From assembly GCF_014656355.1 (NCBI RefSeq), contig NZ_BNCG01000004.1, positions 124,001 to 188,000 of the forward strand: DNA of 64,000 nucleotides. The letters are read 5' to 3'. Positions 49,036-58,802 of the stretch are shown piece after piece (within the stretch, counting starts at the first letter, position 1; each line of letters starts with the position of its first letter). Below the pieces are notes generated by a model. The model searched no databases, had not been told where the DNA came from, and saw only the letters and a program-made list of their open reading frames with translations. The DNA is from Camelimonas fluminis (lineage in GTDB: Bacteria > Pseudomonadota > Alphaproteobacteria > Rhizobiales > Beijerinckiaceae). The position numbers were made by a program, and so were the translations under genes.

Positions 49036-49400
49036 CGCTTTCACGCAGCAGCGCACCAGCTTTGTGAGCGATGACGCCAGACGGCCCGGGCTTTCCCGGG
49101 CCGTCCGCATTTGTGGCCCCGCCGCGACGTTTCGGCGGTTGGCGGGGGGCGGGCGTCGTGATAAGAGCGCGGCGTCGGCCAACATGAAGCAGGTGCAGGG
49201 CGCGCGGCGCAGGACGCGGGCCATGAACGTATTGGCGGACGGCGCTTCCCACGCGCCCGTAACGGGCGCGCCGGCATGACGCCAGAAATGCCTGTGACGG
49301 TTTGGCGGCGGCCTTGACTGGCGCGCCGCATGATTTTTCTGGAGCCGGTTGGCGTGGGCGCGCCGTTGCGCCGCATGCGCCGGCGTATGGCGAGGCGCTC
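49036..49400. other. Gap between the L,D-transpeptidase gene and glyA
   Basis: These 365 bases contain a terminator (49080-49105) and, near glyA, a small stem CGCGCCCG/CGGGCGCG with loop TAA at about 49252-49270. No riboswitch is recognised and no gene is seen. Confidence 0.5.
49080..49105 (+). terminator. Terminator after the L,D-transpeptidase gene
   Basis: GACGGCCCGGG (49080-49090) and CCCGGGCCGTC (49095-49105) pair perfectly around CTTT. Only a short ATTT follows. Confidence 0.65.
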
Positions 49401-50696
49401 ATGAGCGAGACCAGTCCGCATCTGTCCAACAGCTTCTTCGGGGCCTCGCTGGCTGAAAGCGATCCCGAGATCGCCCGCGCGGTTGATCTGGAGCTGGGTC
49501 GCCAGCGCGATGAGATCGAGCTGATCGCATCCGAGAACATCGTGTCGCGCGCTGTTCTGGAGGCGCAGGGCTCCGTCCTCACCAACAAATACGCCGAAGG
49601 TTATCCAGGTCGCCGCTACTATGGCGGCTGCCAGTTCGTCGACATCGCCGAGGATCTGGCCATCGACCGGGCGAAGAAGCTGTTCGGCTGTGGCTTCGCC
49701 AACGTCCAGCCCAACTCCGGCTCCCAGGCCAACCAGGCGGTGTTTCTGGCGCTGCTGCAGCCGGGCGACGCCTTCATGGGGCTTGATCTCGCCGCCGGCG
49801 GCCACCTGACCCACGGCGCGCCGCCGAACATGTCCGGCAAGTGGTTCCGTCCCGTGCACTACACGGTGCGCAAGGACGACCAGCGCGTCGACATGGACGA
49901 GGTGGCCCGCATCGCCCGCGCCGAGAAGCCGAAGCTGATCATCGCCGGCGGCTCCGCTTACGCCCGCCATTGGGATTTCGCCCGCTTCCGTGAAATCGCC
50001 GACGAGGTTGGCGCTTACTTCATGGTGGACATGGCCCATTTCGCCGGTCTCGTCGCTGGCGGCGCCCATCCCTCGCCGTTCCCGCACGCCCATGTTGTCA
50101 CCACCACCACCCACAAGACCCTGCGCGGCCCGCGCGGCGGCATGATCCTCTCGGATGACGCGGAAATCGCGAAGAAGATCAATTCCGCTATCTTCCCGGG
50201 CCTGCAGGGCGGCCCGCTGATGCACGTGATCGCCGGCAAGGCCGTGGCCTTCGGCGAGGCGCTTCGCCCGGAGTTCCGCGCCTATGCGAAGGCGGTGGTC
50301 GACAACGCCCAGGCGCTGGCCGCCGCTATCCGCGCCGGTGGTCTGGATCTCGTCTCCGACGGCACCGACAACCACCTGATGCTGGTCGACCTGCGCCCCA
50401 AGGGCCTCAACGGCAAGGCCGCCGAGGCGGCGCTGGGCCGCGCCCACATCACCTGCAACAAGAACGGCATTCCCTTCGATCCTGAAAAGCCGATGGTGAC
50501 GTCAGGCATCCGTCTTGGCTCGCCGGCCGGCACCTCGCGCGGCTTTGGCGTCGCCGAGTTCACCCGCATCGGCGAGCTGATCGTCAAGGTGCTGGACGGT
50601 CTGGCGAAAAACGGTGAGGCCGGCAACGCTGCGGTTGAGGCTGAGGTGGCCGCCGAGGTCAAGCAGCTCACCGGCCGCTTCCCGATCTACGCCTGA
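49401..50696 (+). CDS. glyA: Serine hydroxymethyltransferase
   Basis: GlyA (431 residues) interconverts serine and glycine with tetrahydrofolate, the main source of one-carbon units. The PLP lysine is Lys239 in [51 protein letters not shown] and [12 protein letters not shown] are typical. ATG 49401 has GAGG five bases upstream; the frame continues to 49302 without similarity. It heads the glyA-nrdR-rib-nusB block and ends at a strong hairpin. Confidence 0.97.
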   Translation: MSETSPHLSNSFFGASLAESDPEIARAVDLELGRQRDEIELIASENIVSRAVLEAQGSVLTNKYAEGYPGRRYYGGCQFVDIAEDLAIDRAKKLFGCGFANVQPNSGSQANQAVFLALLQPGDAFMGLDLAAGGHLTHGAPPNMSGKWFRPVHYTVRKDDQRVDMDEVARIARAEKPKLIIAGGSAYARHWDFARFREIADEVGAYFMVDMAHFAGLVAGGAHPSPFPHAHVVTTTTHKTLRGPRGGMILSDDAEIAKKINSAIFPGLQGGPLMHVIAGKAVAFGEALRPEFRAYAKAVVDNAQALAAAIRAGGLDLVSDGTDNHLMLVDLRPKGLNGKAAEAALGRAHITCNKNGIPFDPEKPMVTSGIRLGSPAGTSRGFGVAEFTRIGELIVKVLDGLAKNGEAGNAAVEAEVAAEVKQLTGRFPIYA

Positions 50697-51102
50697 GGCT
50701 GCTTCCAGGGAACCACCGGGGTGCGTCCGGATGAAACCTCGCAACGCCGTCGCCCTGCGCGACGGCGTTGTTGTTTGACGGCCGCGTCTTCCCGGGGCTC
50801 CGCGACGCGCGTCCGTGCGGGCAGCGGCGGCGCTCCACTGTTGCATGGCTGGCGTGGCGCGCCAGAGCTTGCCAGCAGTTGTCCGCCGGGATTACAGGCT
50901 TGGGACAGTTTCCGGGCTGTCCCGACGCAAAAGCGACATCAGTTTTTGCAGCAATGGCCCGGCAAGAGCGTTGCCTCCACGCGTCGCAGCCGCCCTGCGC
51001 GTGAAGAAAACACGCTAAAACAAATCGATAGAGCATTGGCTGTGAGCCATGGATCACCGGCAATGCTCTGATCTGATGTGACCAGTTCCGGGAGGACCGC
51101 GC
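50697..51102. other. Gap between glyA and nrdR
   Basis: These 406 bases contain the glyA terminator and the nrdR upstream region. A less GC-rich stretch near 51005-51050 may be the nrdR promoter. No gene is seen. Confidence 0.5.
50742..50776 (+). terminator. Terminator after glyA
   Basis: CAACGCCGTCGC (50742-50753) pairs with GCGACGGCGTTG (50759-50770) around CCTGC and is followed by TTGTTT. Confidence 0.85.
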
Positions 51103-51618
51103 ATGCGCTGCCCGTATTGCGACAGTCTCGACACCCAGGTGAAGGATTCCCGTCCCACGGACGATTCGGCCGCCATTCGCCGTCGGCGCGTCTGCCCGGA
51201 TTGCGGCGGCCGCTTCACCACCTTTGAGCGCGTGCAATTGCGTGAACTGGTGCTGGTCAAGCGCTCGGGCAAGCGCGCGCCGTTCGATCGCGACAAGTTG
51301 CAACGCTCGGTGCAGGTGGCCCTGCGCAAGCGGCCGGTTGAGCCGGACCAGGTGGAGCGCATGATCAACGGCATCGTGCGCCAGCTCGAAAGCATGGGCG
51401 AGACTGAAATTCCCAGTGAAACCGTCGGCGAACTGGTGATGGCCGGTCTCAAGGGGCTCGACAGCGTCGCCTATGTGCGTTTCGCCTCGGTGTATCGCAA
51501 TTTCCGCGAGGCGCGGGAGTTCGGCGAACTGATCGGCGAACTGGAGCAGCAGGGCGAAACCGGGACGGGCGCCGTGGTGCGCAAGCTGCGCGCCCGCGCC
51601 GACCGGGGCGATGAATGA
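51103..51618 (+). CDS. nrdR: Transcriptional repressor NrdR
   Basis: NrdR (171 residues) represses ribonucleotide reductase genes in response to ATP and dATP. The zinc ribbon uses Cys3, Cys6, Cys31 and Cys34 (MRCPYC and CPDCGGRF); the ATP-cone follows from about residue 49 ([30 protein letters not shown]). The tail after about 150 is longer than the minimum. It sits between glyA and ribD, as in many alphaproteobacteria. Confidence 0.97.
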   Translation: MRCPYCDSLDTQVKDSRPTDDSAAIRRRRVCPDCGGRFTTFERVQLRELVLVKRSGKRAPFDRDKLQRSVQVALRKRPVEPDQVERMINGIVRQLESMGETEIPSETVGELVMAGLKGLDSVAYVRFASVYRNFREAREFGELIGELEQQGETGTGAVVRKLRARADRGDE

Positions 51619-51735
51619 CAGGCGGCGCATCACAGTCGTGAGCGGCTGGCGACAGGGGCGCTCGCGCGGCATTCAGGGGTAAAAGCAGGCCGGCCGTGGG
51701 AGATGGGCCAGGCCGCAAGGGGGAAGGGGCAGGGA

Positions 51736-52854
51736 ATGGCGGACAGCCTGGCGCTGGACAGGCGCTTCATGCGCGACGCGCTGGCCATGGGCCGGCGCAA
51801 TCTTGGTCTGGCGTGGCCCAATCCCGCGGTCGGCGCGGTGCTGGTCGATCCGCGCAATCATGCGATTCTCGGGCGCGGCGCCACCCAGCCCGGCGGGCGT
51901 CCGCACGCGGAGGTCGTCGCCCTGGGCCGCGCTGGCGCCGCGGCGCGCGGCGCCACCCTGTACGTCACCCTGGAGCCCTGCTCGCACGTGGGCCGCACCG
52001 GCCCCTGCGCTGACGCCATTATCGCCGCCGGCGTCGCCCGCGTTGTCTCCGCCATCGAGGACCCCAATCCGCTGGTCGCGGGGCTCGGCCATGGCCGCCT
52101 GCGCGAGGCTGGCGTTGAGGTGTTGATCGGCGTTGGCGCCGAGCAGGCGCGCCGCGATCACATCGGTCATTTCACCCGGGTGCGCGACGGCCGCCCGGCG
52201 GTTCTGCTGAAGCTGGCGCAAACCTGCGACGGCGTCGCCGGCCGGCGCCAGGGCCCGCGCCTGATGATCACCGGCCAGGAAACCCGGGCCCGCGTGCACC
52301 TGATGCGCGCCCGCGCCGACGTTATCCTGGCTGGCGTCAACACCATACTCGCGGACGATCCGGACCTCACCGTGCGCCTGCCAGGCATGGAGGCGATGTC
52401 GCCGGTGCGGGTTGTGCTGGACAGCATGTTGCGCACGCCGCCCGCCGCCCGCATCGTCCAGGACGCGGGGCGGGTTCCCACCTGGATCATAGCCGCCGAA
52501 CATGCGCCGGTCGCGCCGGAGATTGCCCTGGCCCGCGCCGGCGTCGAGGTGATGCGCGTCGGCTCCGACGCCGATGGCCGGCCGCATCTCGCCATGGCCC
52601 TGCAACTGCTTGGGACCAGAGGGGTGACGCGGGTGTTCTGCGAGGGCGGTCCGGCCCTTGCCGAGGCCCTTGCAGCCGCCCGTCTGGTGGAGGAGGTTGC
52701 GCTATTCACCGGCCCGTCGCATTTCGATGGACCGCCGGATCAGGGCGTGGCCGCCATGGGCCCCCATTTGCGGACGGCTCTCGACGCCATGTGCGTGGTC
52801 GAAACAGGAACCGTCGGCGACGACGCACTGCAGATATTTGAAAGGGTCAACTGA
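51736..52854 (+). CDS. ribD: Bifunctional riboflavin deaminase/reductase
   Basis: RibD (372 residues) carries out the second and third steps of riboflavin synthesis from the GTP-derived pyrimidine. The deaminase domain has the zinc site His57-Ala-Glu59 (GRPHAEV) with Cys82 and Cys91 in PCSHVGRTGPC. The reductase domain begins near residue 150 (VLLKLAQTCDGVAG, ARADVILAGVNTILADDPDLTVR) and keeps VFCEGGPALAEAL. ATG 51736 has GAAGGGG upstream; ATG 51703 would add 11 residues. ribE starts within its stop codon (TGATG). Confidence 0.95.
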   Translation: MADSLALDRRFMRDALAMGRRNLGLAWPNPAVGAVLVDPRNHAILGRGATQPGGRPHAEVVALGRAGAAARGATLYVTLEPCSHVGRTGPCADAIIAAGVARVVSAIEDPNPLVAGLGHGRLREAGVEVLIGVGAEQARRDHIGHFTRVRDGRPAVLLKLAQTCDGVAGRRQGPRLMITGQETRARVHLMRARADVILAGVNTILADDPDLTVRLPGMEAMSPVRVVLDSMLRTPPAARIVQDAGRVPTWIIAAEHAPVAPEIALARAGVEVMRVGSDADGRPHLAMALQLLGTRGVTRVFCEGGPALAEALAAARLVEEVALFTGPSHFDGPPDQGVAAMGPHLRTALDAMCVVETGTVGDDALQIFERVN

Positions 52855-53507
52855 TGTTCACCGGCATCATCACCGACGTGGGCGAAATTCTCTCCGCCGG
52901 GGACCACCAGGGATCGCTGCGCCGGTTGCGCATTGCCTCTCACTATGATCCGGCGGGCATCGATATCGGAGCCTCGATCGCCTGCGGCGGCCCGTGCCTC
53001 ACTGTCGTCGCCGTTGGCCCGCACGTCTGGGCGGACGGCGCCGCCGGCGCCTGGTTTGACGTGGACATCGCCGCTGAAACCCTGGCCCGCACCAATGCGG
53101 GCGGGTGGGGCGTTGGCGGCCGGCTCAACCTGGAGCGGGCGCTGAAGATCGGCGATGAACTGGGCGGGCACATCGTCACAGGGCACGTGGACGGCATGGC
53201 TGAACTGCTGGCGCGCGAGGTGGTCACCGACGCCGACGCCACCTGGGGCGAAACCTCCCGCTTCACCCTGCGCGCGCCGAAGCATACGGCCCGTTACATC
53301 GCCGAGAAGGGGTCGATCTGCATCGACGGAACTTCGCTCACCGTCAACACGGTGGAAGACGACGTGTTTTCCGTGCTGCTGATCCCGCACACCCTGCAAG
53401 TGACGACCTGGGGGCTGCGCCAACCCGGCGACAGCATCAATCTGGAGGTCGACATGATGGCCCGTTACGCCGCGCGCCTTGCGGAGGCGCAGGCGAAGGG
53501 TTACTGA
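52854..53507 (+). CDS. ribE: Riboflavin synthase, alpha subunit
   Basis: Trimeric enzyme (217 residues) that dismutates two 6,7-dimethyl-8-ribityllumazines into riboflavin. It shows the two-repeat lumazine-binding layout: MFTGIITDVGEI with IACGGPCLTVV, GGRLNLERALKIGDELGGHIVTGHVDG, then the second repeat with SICIDGTSLTVNTVEDDVFSVLLIPHTL. The start overlaps the ribD stop by one base, so the two are translationally coupled. Confidence 0.95.
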   Translation: MFTGIITDVGEILSAGDHQGSLRRLRIASHYDPAGIDIGASIACGGPCLTVVAVGPHVWADGAAGAWFDVDIAAETLARTNAGGWGVGGRLNLERALKIGDELGGHIVTGHVDGMAELLAREVVTDADATWGETSRFTLRAPKHTARYIAEKGSICIDGTSLTVNTVEDDVFSVLLIPHTLQVTTWGLRQPGDSINLEVDMMARYAARLAEAQAKGY

Positions 53508-53521
53508 CGCCTCCCACAGTG

Positions 53522-53535
53522 CGTTACAAGTAACG
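53522..53535 (+). promoter_or_regulatory. Palindrome before ribH
   Basis: CGTTAC and GTAACG flank AA, 15 bases after the ribE stop and 72 bases before the ribH start. It could be an operator or a short RNA stem; no FMN riboswitch is seen anywhere in the rib region. Confidence 0.3.
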
Positions 53536-53607
53536 AATAAACATGCCCGGACCGGCTGATCCGTTTTGCGACAGCCGGGCTCCACCGCCACCTGAAAGGC
53601 CAACTCC

Positions 53608-54096
53608 ATGGTAGCGCCGCGCCGCTCCGCCGCCTCAAAGACGCCGCTTGCCGGCGCACGCGTTCTGATCGTCGAGGCGCGCTACTACGAAGACCTGGCC
53701 GACGCGTTGCTCGCCGGCGCCGTGGCGGCGGTTGAAGCCGCGGGGGCGACGGCTGAGGTGGTGACCGTGCCTGGCGCGCTGGAAATCCCCCCGACGATCG
53801 CCATCCTGCTCGACGCTGGCGAGGCGACCGGCCGGCCGTGGGACGCGGCCGTGGCGCTGGGCTGCGTCATCCGGGGTGAAACCGGCCACTATGATATCGT
53901 CGCCGGCGAAAGCTCCCGGGCGCTGATGGATCTGTCCGTGCAGCGGCGCCTGCCGCTCGGCAACGGCATTCTCACGGTCGAGAACGACGAACAGGCCTGG
54001 GCCCGCGCCCGGGTCAGCGACATGAACAAGGGAGGCGGGGCCGCTGAGGCGGCGCTCGCCGTGCTGCGCGTCAAACGCGCCGGACAGGCGGGCTGA
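53608..54096 (+). CDS. ribH: 6,7-dimethyl-8-ribityllumazine synthase
   Basis: RibH (162 residues) makes the direct precursor of riboflavin. The phosphate and pyrimidine sites are seen in [50 protein letters not shown] and [20 protein letters not shown]. The first 15 residues are a basic/Ala-rich extension. It is followed after five bases by nusB, the usual order. Confidence 0.96.
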   Translation: MVAPRRSAASKTPLAGARVLIVEARYYEDLADALLAGAVAAVEAAGATAEVVTVPGALEIPPTIAILLDAGEATGRPWDAAVALGCVIRGETGHYDIVAGESSRALMDLSVQRRLPLGNGILTVENDEQAWARARVSDMNKGGGAAEAALAVLRVKRAGQAG

Positions 54097-54101
54097 ATCC
54101 G

Positions 54102-54563
54102 ATGGCCAAGGGTGAAATGCGCAGCGCCGCGCGTCTTGCGGCGGTTCAGGCTCTTTACGAAATGGACGTGTCCGGCAAGGGCGTGCTCGACGCCATCGCC
54201 GAATTCGAATCCCACTGGATGGGGCGCGAAATCGAAGGCATGCAGTTCAAGCCGGCCGAGGCGGCGTTCTTCCGCGATATCGTCGCTGGCGTTGTCCGCG
54301 ACCAGGCGCGCATCGACCGCAACGTCGACGGCGCCCTGGCCGACAAATGGCCGCTGCGTCGCGTCGAGCCGGTGTTGCGCGCCATCCTGCGCGCTGGCGC
54401 CTATGAGTTGTTCAACCGCCGGGACGTGCCGGCCAAAGCGACCATTTCCGAATACGTTGACGTGGCCCGCGCCTTCTATGACCAGGACGAGCCAGGCATG
54501 GTCAACGGCGTGCTCGACGCCATCGGTCGCAAGAACCGCGCCGACGAACTGACCAGCCGCTGA
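54102..54563 (+). CDS. nusB: Transcription antitermination factor NusB
   Basis: NusB (153 residues) binds boxA RNA with S10 during rRNA antitermination. The all-helical fold is clear: RSAARLAAVQALYEMDVSGKGV, FFRDIVAGVVRDQARIDRNVD, WPLRRVEPVLRAILRAGAYEL and TISEYVDVARAFYDQDEPGMVNGVLDAI. It follows ribH with a five-base gap and precedes thiL. Confidence 0.96.
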   Translation: MAKGEMRSAARLAAVQALYEMDVSGKGVLDAIAEFESHWMGREIEGMQFKPAEAAFFRDIVAGVVRDQARIDRNVDGALADKWPLRRVEPVLRAILRAGAYELFNRRDVPAKATISEYVDVARAFYDQDEPGMVNGVLDAIGRKNRADELTSR

Positions 54564-54877
54564 ATCCGGCAACCGCCGCCAGCGCGCCGCCGCGCGGCCA
54601 GGAGTGTTTCCTGCCAGCGGGCGGCGCGGTGCGCCGGGAAAATGCGCCTGACGGAACGCACTGAGCGAAAACCGCTCCTGAACGGGCGGATTTTGCCGGT
54701 GGGGGTTTTCCGGCGCGCCGTATGTCCGCCCCGTGTTCGCTCCTGGGCTTGCGGAGGCGGCGCAACGTCCCCAGACTCGTGGTAACGGCAATGTCCGGTG
54801 ATGCTTCGCCGCAGACATCGCCGGGTCTTTGCGCCATCTGTTGTCGGGCGGCGCAGCGCATCGTTGAGGGGGACGCC
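54564..54877. other. Gap between nusB and thiL
   Basis: These 314 bases show no terminator of standard form and no gene. The thiL frame is open upstream to 54722, but that part lacks similarity and a ribosome binding site. Confidence 0.45.
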
Positions 54878-55876
54878 ATGGCTGCCATGTCGGAAGACGA
54901 TCTGATCGCCAGCTTTTTCGCGCCGTTGGCGGGTGAGGGCGGTCTGGGGCTTGCTGATGACGTCGCCCGCCTCGCGCTGTCCGAGAACCACGAACTGATT
55001 GTCACCACCGACGGCGTCGTCGCCGGCGTGCATTTTTTCCCTGACGATCCACCGGAAAGCATTGCCCGCAAGGCGCTGCGGGTAAACCTGTCCGACCTTG
55101 CCGCCAAGGGCGCGCGACCACTTGGCTACCTGCTGACCCTCGCCCTGCCGGAAGGCTGGACCCGCGACTGGCTGGCGGCCTTCGCCGCTGCTTTGGGCGA
55201 GGACGCCCGGACATATCATTGCCCGCTTCTCGGCGGCGACACGGTGCGCACGCCGGGGCCACTGACCATCGCCATCACCGCTTTGGGAGAGACGCCGCGC
55301 GGAGCCATGACCGCCCGCACCACCGCGCGCGTTGGCGACGTCGTCGCCGTCACCGGCTCGGTGGGCGACGGCGCCCTGGGTCTTGCGGTGCGTCACGCCC
55401 GCGCGGAGGCGACGCCGCCTGCCTGGGTCGCCGCCATTGGCGAGGAGAGGGCCGGAGCGCTGCTGCAACGCTATCTGGAGCCGCTGCCGCGCAACTGCAT
55501 GGCCGAAGCGGTGCGTGGCTGGGCGAGTTGCGCCATGGACGTCTCCGATGGCCTGGTCGGCGACCTGCGCAAGCTGACGGCGGCTTCCGGCGTCTCGGCC
55601 AGCGTCGATCTCGATCTGGTCCCAATATCGGAGGCCGCGGCGGCGGCGCTGGCCGTCGACGACGGCCTGGCCCGGCAGATTTTCGCCGGCGGCGACGACT
55701 ACGAAATCCTGCTGACGGTTGCTCCCGAACACTACGACGCGCTCGCGGCGGCGGCGCGCGCGGCCGGGTGCGGCCTGACGCCGATTGGGGAAATCACGCC
55801 CATCAACGAGCCCTTCCGCGTCGTGTGGCGCGGAGCCCCCGCCGCCTTCGGCAAGGGCTCATTTTCACATTTCTAG
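54878..55876 (+). CDS. thiL: Thiamine-phosphate kinase
   Basis: ThiL (332 residues) phosphorylates thiamine phosphate to thiamine pyrophosphate. SEDDLIASFFAPLAGEGG leads into the ATP/Mg loop GLADDVARL, where most relatives have GxxDDAA; LIVTTDGVVAGVHF, KALRVNLSDLAAKGARPLGYLLTLALP, LGGDTVRTPGPLTIAITALGE and MDVSDGLVGDLRKL are conserved. ATG 54878 is chosen because GAGGGGGA lies four bases upstream. The Pro/Phe-containing end GAPAAFGKGSF fits. The gap of 314 bases after nusB suggests its own promoter. Confidence 0.94.
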   Translation: MAAMSEDDLIASFFAPLAGEGGLGLADDVARLALSENHELIVTTDGVVAGVHFFPDDPPESIARKALRVNLSDLAAKGARPLGYLLTLALPEGWTRDWLAAFAAALGEDARTYHCPLLGGDTVRTPGPLTIAITALGETPRGAMTARTTARVGDVVAVTGSVGDGALGLAVRHARAEATPPAWVAAIGEERAGALLQRYLEPLPRNCMAEAVRGWASCAMDVSDGLVGDLRKLTAASGVSASVDLDLVPISEAAAAALAVDDGLARQIFAGGDDYEILLTVAPEHYDALAAAARAAGCGLTPIGEITPINEPFRVVWRGAPAAFGKGSFSHF

Positions 55877-55923
55877 CGGGTTGGCTGGCGTCCGGCGCGT
55901 GCGCCGCATCCGCGTGAGTGGCC

Positions 55924-56262
55924 ATGAGGTCAGGCGAGGGTCCAGGCGACCGGCCGGATCCGCGCTCACGCCATGCTGGCGACCTGGTCCGTCGAAGCCT
56001 TGGTTCTCGCGTCGGAGCGCCCCAATCTCGCACAGCGCCCCAATCTCGCGCAGCGCCCCAGGCCCGCGCAGCGCCCCAGGCTCGCGCGGCGCCCCAGGCT
56101 CGCGCGGCGCCGCTGGACGGCGCTTTGGCGCGGTTCGACCGCCTGTTGACCCGCGCGGCCCCAGGATCGCCGCAGAGCGGACGGTCGGCGCGACTCAGGG
56201 CGTCGGACGTGATCCCGGGGCCTGATGACGAAGCTGTGACATGCGATTTCCTGACAGGGTAA
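55924..56262 (+). CDS. Possible small Pro/Ala/Arg-rich repeat protein
   Basis: An open frame of 112 codons that I do not recognise. Its middle encodes five copies of a six-residue repeat of the type PQARAA (first copies PQSRTA and PQSRAA), then LDGALARFDRLLTRAAPG and the end VIPGPDDEAVTCDFLTG. Of six differences between successive repeat units, four fall in third codon positions of this frame, a weak hint that it is translated. There is no good ribosome binding site, and other frames are also open through the repeat. Confidence 0.25.
   Translation: MRSGEGPGDRPDPRSRHAGDLVRRSLGSRVGAPQSRTAPQSRAAPQARAAPQARAAPQARAAPLDGALARFDRLLTRAAPGSPQSGRSARLRASDVIPGPDDEAVTCDFLTG
56017..56106 (+). repeat. 18-base tandem repeat, five units
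   Basis: Units of the form GCGCCCCAGGCTCGCGCG lie at 56017, 56035, 56053, 56071 and 56089. The last two are identical; the first two carry AATCT in place of AGGCT. A sixth unit is cut off at GCGCCGCTGG. Confidence 0.9.
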
Positions 56263-56437
56263 ACGCCCGTGCACGGCGGCTTCGCGCCTAACCCTCTGGG
56301 AAGCGGAGGCTTTCGCTGCTCCTGCTGATGAAACGCAACAAAGGACGTGAATTCGCGGGCTCAGACCATGCTTCCCATGAAAAGTCAGTGCCATTGACCT
56401 GGTTGTCGCTGCGTATTTCCGCCGCAACTCCACGATC

Positions 56438-56487
56438 CGTTTGTAATATATGAATAATTTCCGATTTTAGCGCCCGGCGGGCTTTTT
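56438..56487 (+). promoter_or_regulatory. AT-rich promoter-like stretch and weak terminator-like hairpin before hppA
   Basis: TTTGTAATATATGAATAATT (near 56439-56458) is the most AT-rich part of the gap. Just after it GCCC-GGC-GGGC (56472-56482) is followed by TTTTT. The stem is only four pairs. It leaves an hppA leader of about 180 bases. Confidence 0.3.
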
Positions 56488-56663
56488 GGCGCGCCCGTTC
56501 TTGCGCTGCGGCCGGCCGGCGGGACGTTTGCCCACGCTCCGGAAAAAGGCAATCATGTCATGCCACTGCCAGAATGTGGCAAAAGAGGGCGTGGCCGACT
56601 GTCGCATGTGTGAGGCGCGTGTGACCCTTGGCCGCCGACAAGAACGTCAGGGAAGAAATACAC

Positions 56664-58802
56664 ATGGCTGCATTGCTGATTATTCTTCTTCTTGGGGCGC
56701 TGTCTGTGGTTTATGGCGCTGTCACTATCCGGTCTGTCATGGCTGCCGATGCGGGCAACGCCCGTATGCAGGAGATCGCGGAGGCGATCAGGGAAGGGGC
56801 GCAGGCCTATCTGCGGCGCCAGTACATGACGATCGGCATCGTCGGCATTGTGTTGTTCCTGCTGCTGTGGTGGCTGCTGGGGCTGCCTGTGGCCATTGGT
56901 TTCGCCATTGGCGCCATTCTTTCCGGCGCCGCAGGCTTCATCGGCATGAACGTCTCGGTCCGCGCCAACGTGCGCACCGCCCAGGCGGCGTCGCAATCGC
57001 TGGCCGCCGGCCTCGACATTGCCTTCAAGTCTGGCGCGGTCACCGGCATGCTGGTGGCGGGTCTCGCCCTGCTTGGGGTCGCTGGCTACTACACGGTGCT
57101 GACCGGCCCCATGGGCATCGCGCCGGGCAGCCGGGTCATCGTCGACGCGCTGGTCGCCCTGGGTTTCGGCGCTTCACTGATTTCCATCTTCGCCCGGCTT
57201 GGCGGCGGCATCTTCACCAAGGGCGCCGACGTGGGCGGCGACCTCGTCGGCAAGGTGGAGGCCGGCATCCCGGAAGATGATCCGCGCAACCCCGCCACCA
57301 TCGCCGACAATGTGGGCGACAACGTTGGCGACTGCGCCGGCATGGCCGCCGACCTGTTCGAGACCTACGCGGTGACGGTGGTCGCCACCATGGTGCTGGC
57401 GGCGATCTTCTTCGCGGGCACGCCGGCGCTCGCCGCCATGATGCTGTACCCGCTGGCCATCTGCGCAGCCTGTATCGTCACCTCGATCGTCGGCTCGTAT
57501 TTCGTCAAGCTCGGCGCCAACCAGTCGATCATGGGCGCGCTGTACAAGGGGCTGGTCGCCACCTCGCTGCTGTCGGTGGTCGGCCTGGCGCTCGCCACCC
57601 ATCTGCTGGTCGGCTGGGGCGACGTGGCGGGAGCCAGCGGCCTGGTGCTGAATGGCGGCAAGCTGTTCATCTGCGGTCTGGTCGGCCTGGCCGTTACTGG
57701 CCTGATCGTCTGGATCACCGAGTTCTACACTGGCGTCGGCTTCCGGCCGGTGCGCTCCATTGCCCAGGCGTCGGTTACCGGCCACGGCACCAACGTCATC
57801 CAGGGCCTCGCGGTCTCGCTGGAGGCGACGGCGCTGCCGACCATCGTCATCGTCGCCGGCATCATCGTCACCTTCAAGCTCGCGGGCCTGTTCGGCATCG
57901 CCATCGCCGTCACCACCATGCTTGGCGTGGCCGGCATGATCGTGGCGCTGGACGCCTTCGGCCCTGTCACGGACAACGCCGGCGGCATCGCCGAAATGTC
58001 GGGCCTGCCGGCGGACGTGCGCCGCTCCACCGACGCGCTGGACGCGGTGGGCAACACCACCAAGGCGGTCACCAAGGGCTATGCCATCGGCTCCGCCGGC
58101 CTCGGCGCCCTGGTGCTGTTCGCCGCCTATAACGAGGACCTGAAGTTCTTCACCGCCAACGCTGACCGGTTCCCTTATTTCAAGGGGGTGAGCGTCGATT
58201 TCTCGCTGGCTAACCCTTATGTGGTCGTGGGCCTGCTGCTGGGCGGCCTGATCCCGTTCCTGTTCGGCGGCATCGCCATGACGGCGGTGGGTCGCGCCGC
58301 CGGCGCGGTGGTGGAGGAGGTGCGTCGCCAGTTCCGCGAGAAGCCCGGCATCATGGAAGGGCGCGACCGGCCCGACTACGCCCGGGCGGTCGACATGCTG
58401 ACCAAGGCTGCGATCCGCGAGATGATCGTGCCGTCGCTGCTGCCGGTGCTGGCGCCGATCGTGCTGTACTTCGTCATCAACGCCGCCGCCGGTCGCAGCC
58501 AGGCCTTCGCCGCCGTGGGCGCCATGCTGCTCGGCGTCATCGTCACTGGCCTGTTCGTCGCCATTTCGATGACGTCGGGCGGCGGCGCCTGGGACAACGC
58601 CAAAAAGTCCTTCGAAGACGGCTTCACCGACGAGAGCGGCGTGACCCACCACAAGGGATCGGAGGCGCACAAGGCCTCGGTGACCGGCGATACCGTCGGC
58701 GACCCCTACAAGGATACCGCCGGCCCCGCGGTTAACCCGGCGATCAAGATCACCAACATTGTCGCCTTGCTGCTGCTGGCGGTGCTGTCGCACCTGGCCT
58801 GA
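56664..58802 (+). CDS. hppA: Membrane-bound proton-translocating pyrophosphatase (K+-independent)
   Basis: A 712-residue integral membrane enzyme with about 16 helices that pumps protons by splitting pyrophosphate. The active-site motif [40 protein letters not shown] is intact, as are [16 protein letters not shown] and, near the end, [22 protein letters not shown]. Lys467 in [16 protein letters not shown] marks the potassium-independent class; K+-dependent members have Ala there. GGGAAG lies upstream of ATG 56664. A 14-base duplication surrounds the stop codon. Confidence 0.97.
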   Translation: MAALLIILLLGALSVVYGAVTIRSVMAADAGNARMQEIAEAIREGAQAYLRRQYMTIGIVGIVLFLLLWWLLGLPVAIGFAIGAILSGAAGFIGMNVSVRANVRTAQAASQSLAAGLDIAFKSGAVTGMLVAGLALLGVAGYYTVLTGPMGIAPGSRVIVDALVALGFGASLISIFARLGGGIFTKGADVGGDLVGKVEAGIPEDDPRNPATIADNVGDNVGDCAGMAADLFETYAVTVVATMVLAAIFFAGTPALAAMMLYPLAICAACIVTSIVGSYFVKLGANQSIMGALYKGLVATSLLSVVGLALATHLLVGWGDVAGASGLVLNGGKLFICGLVGLAVTGLIVWITEFYTGVGFRPVRSIAQASVTGHGTNVIQGLAVSLEATALPTIVIVAGIIVTFKLAGLFGIAIAVTTMLGVAGMIVALDAFGPVTDNAGGIAEMSGLPADVRRSTDALDAVGNTTKAVTKGYAIGSAGLGALVLFAAYNEDLKFFTANADRFPYFKGVSVDFSLANPYVVVGLLLGGLIPFLFGGIAMTAVGRAAGAVVEEVRRQFREKPGIMEGRDRPDYARAVDMLTKAAIREMIVPSLLPVLAPIVLYFVINAAAGRSQAFAAVGAMLLGVIVTGLFVAISMTSGGGAWDNAKKSFEDGFTDESGVTHHKGSEAHKASVTGDTVGDPYKDTAGPAVNPAIKITNIVALLLLAVLSHLA

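Larger units (their letters stand above)
55877..56663. other. Long gap between thiL and hppA
   Basis: These 787 bases contain an 18-base tandem repeat (56017-56106) within a possible small gene, an AT-rich stretch at about 56438-56470, a weak terminator-like hairpin (56472-56487) and the hppA leader. Confidence 0.55.

Noticed and set aside
49106-49400. Searched for a glycine or other riboswitch before glyA.
   Set aside because: Only a small GC stem is present; none of the conserved riboswitch cores was recognised.
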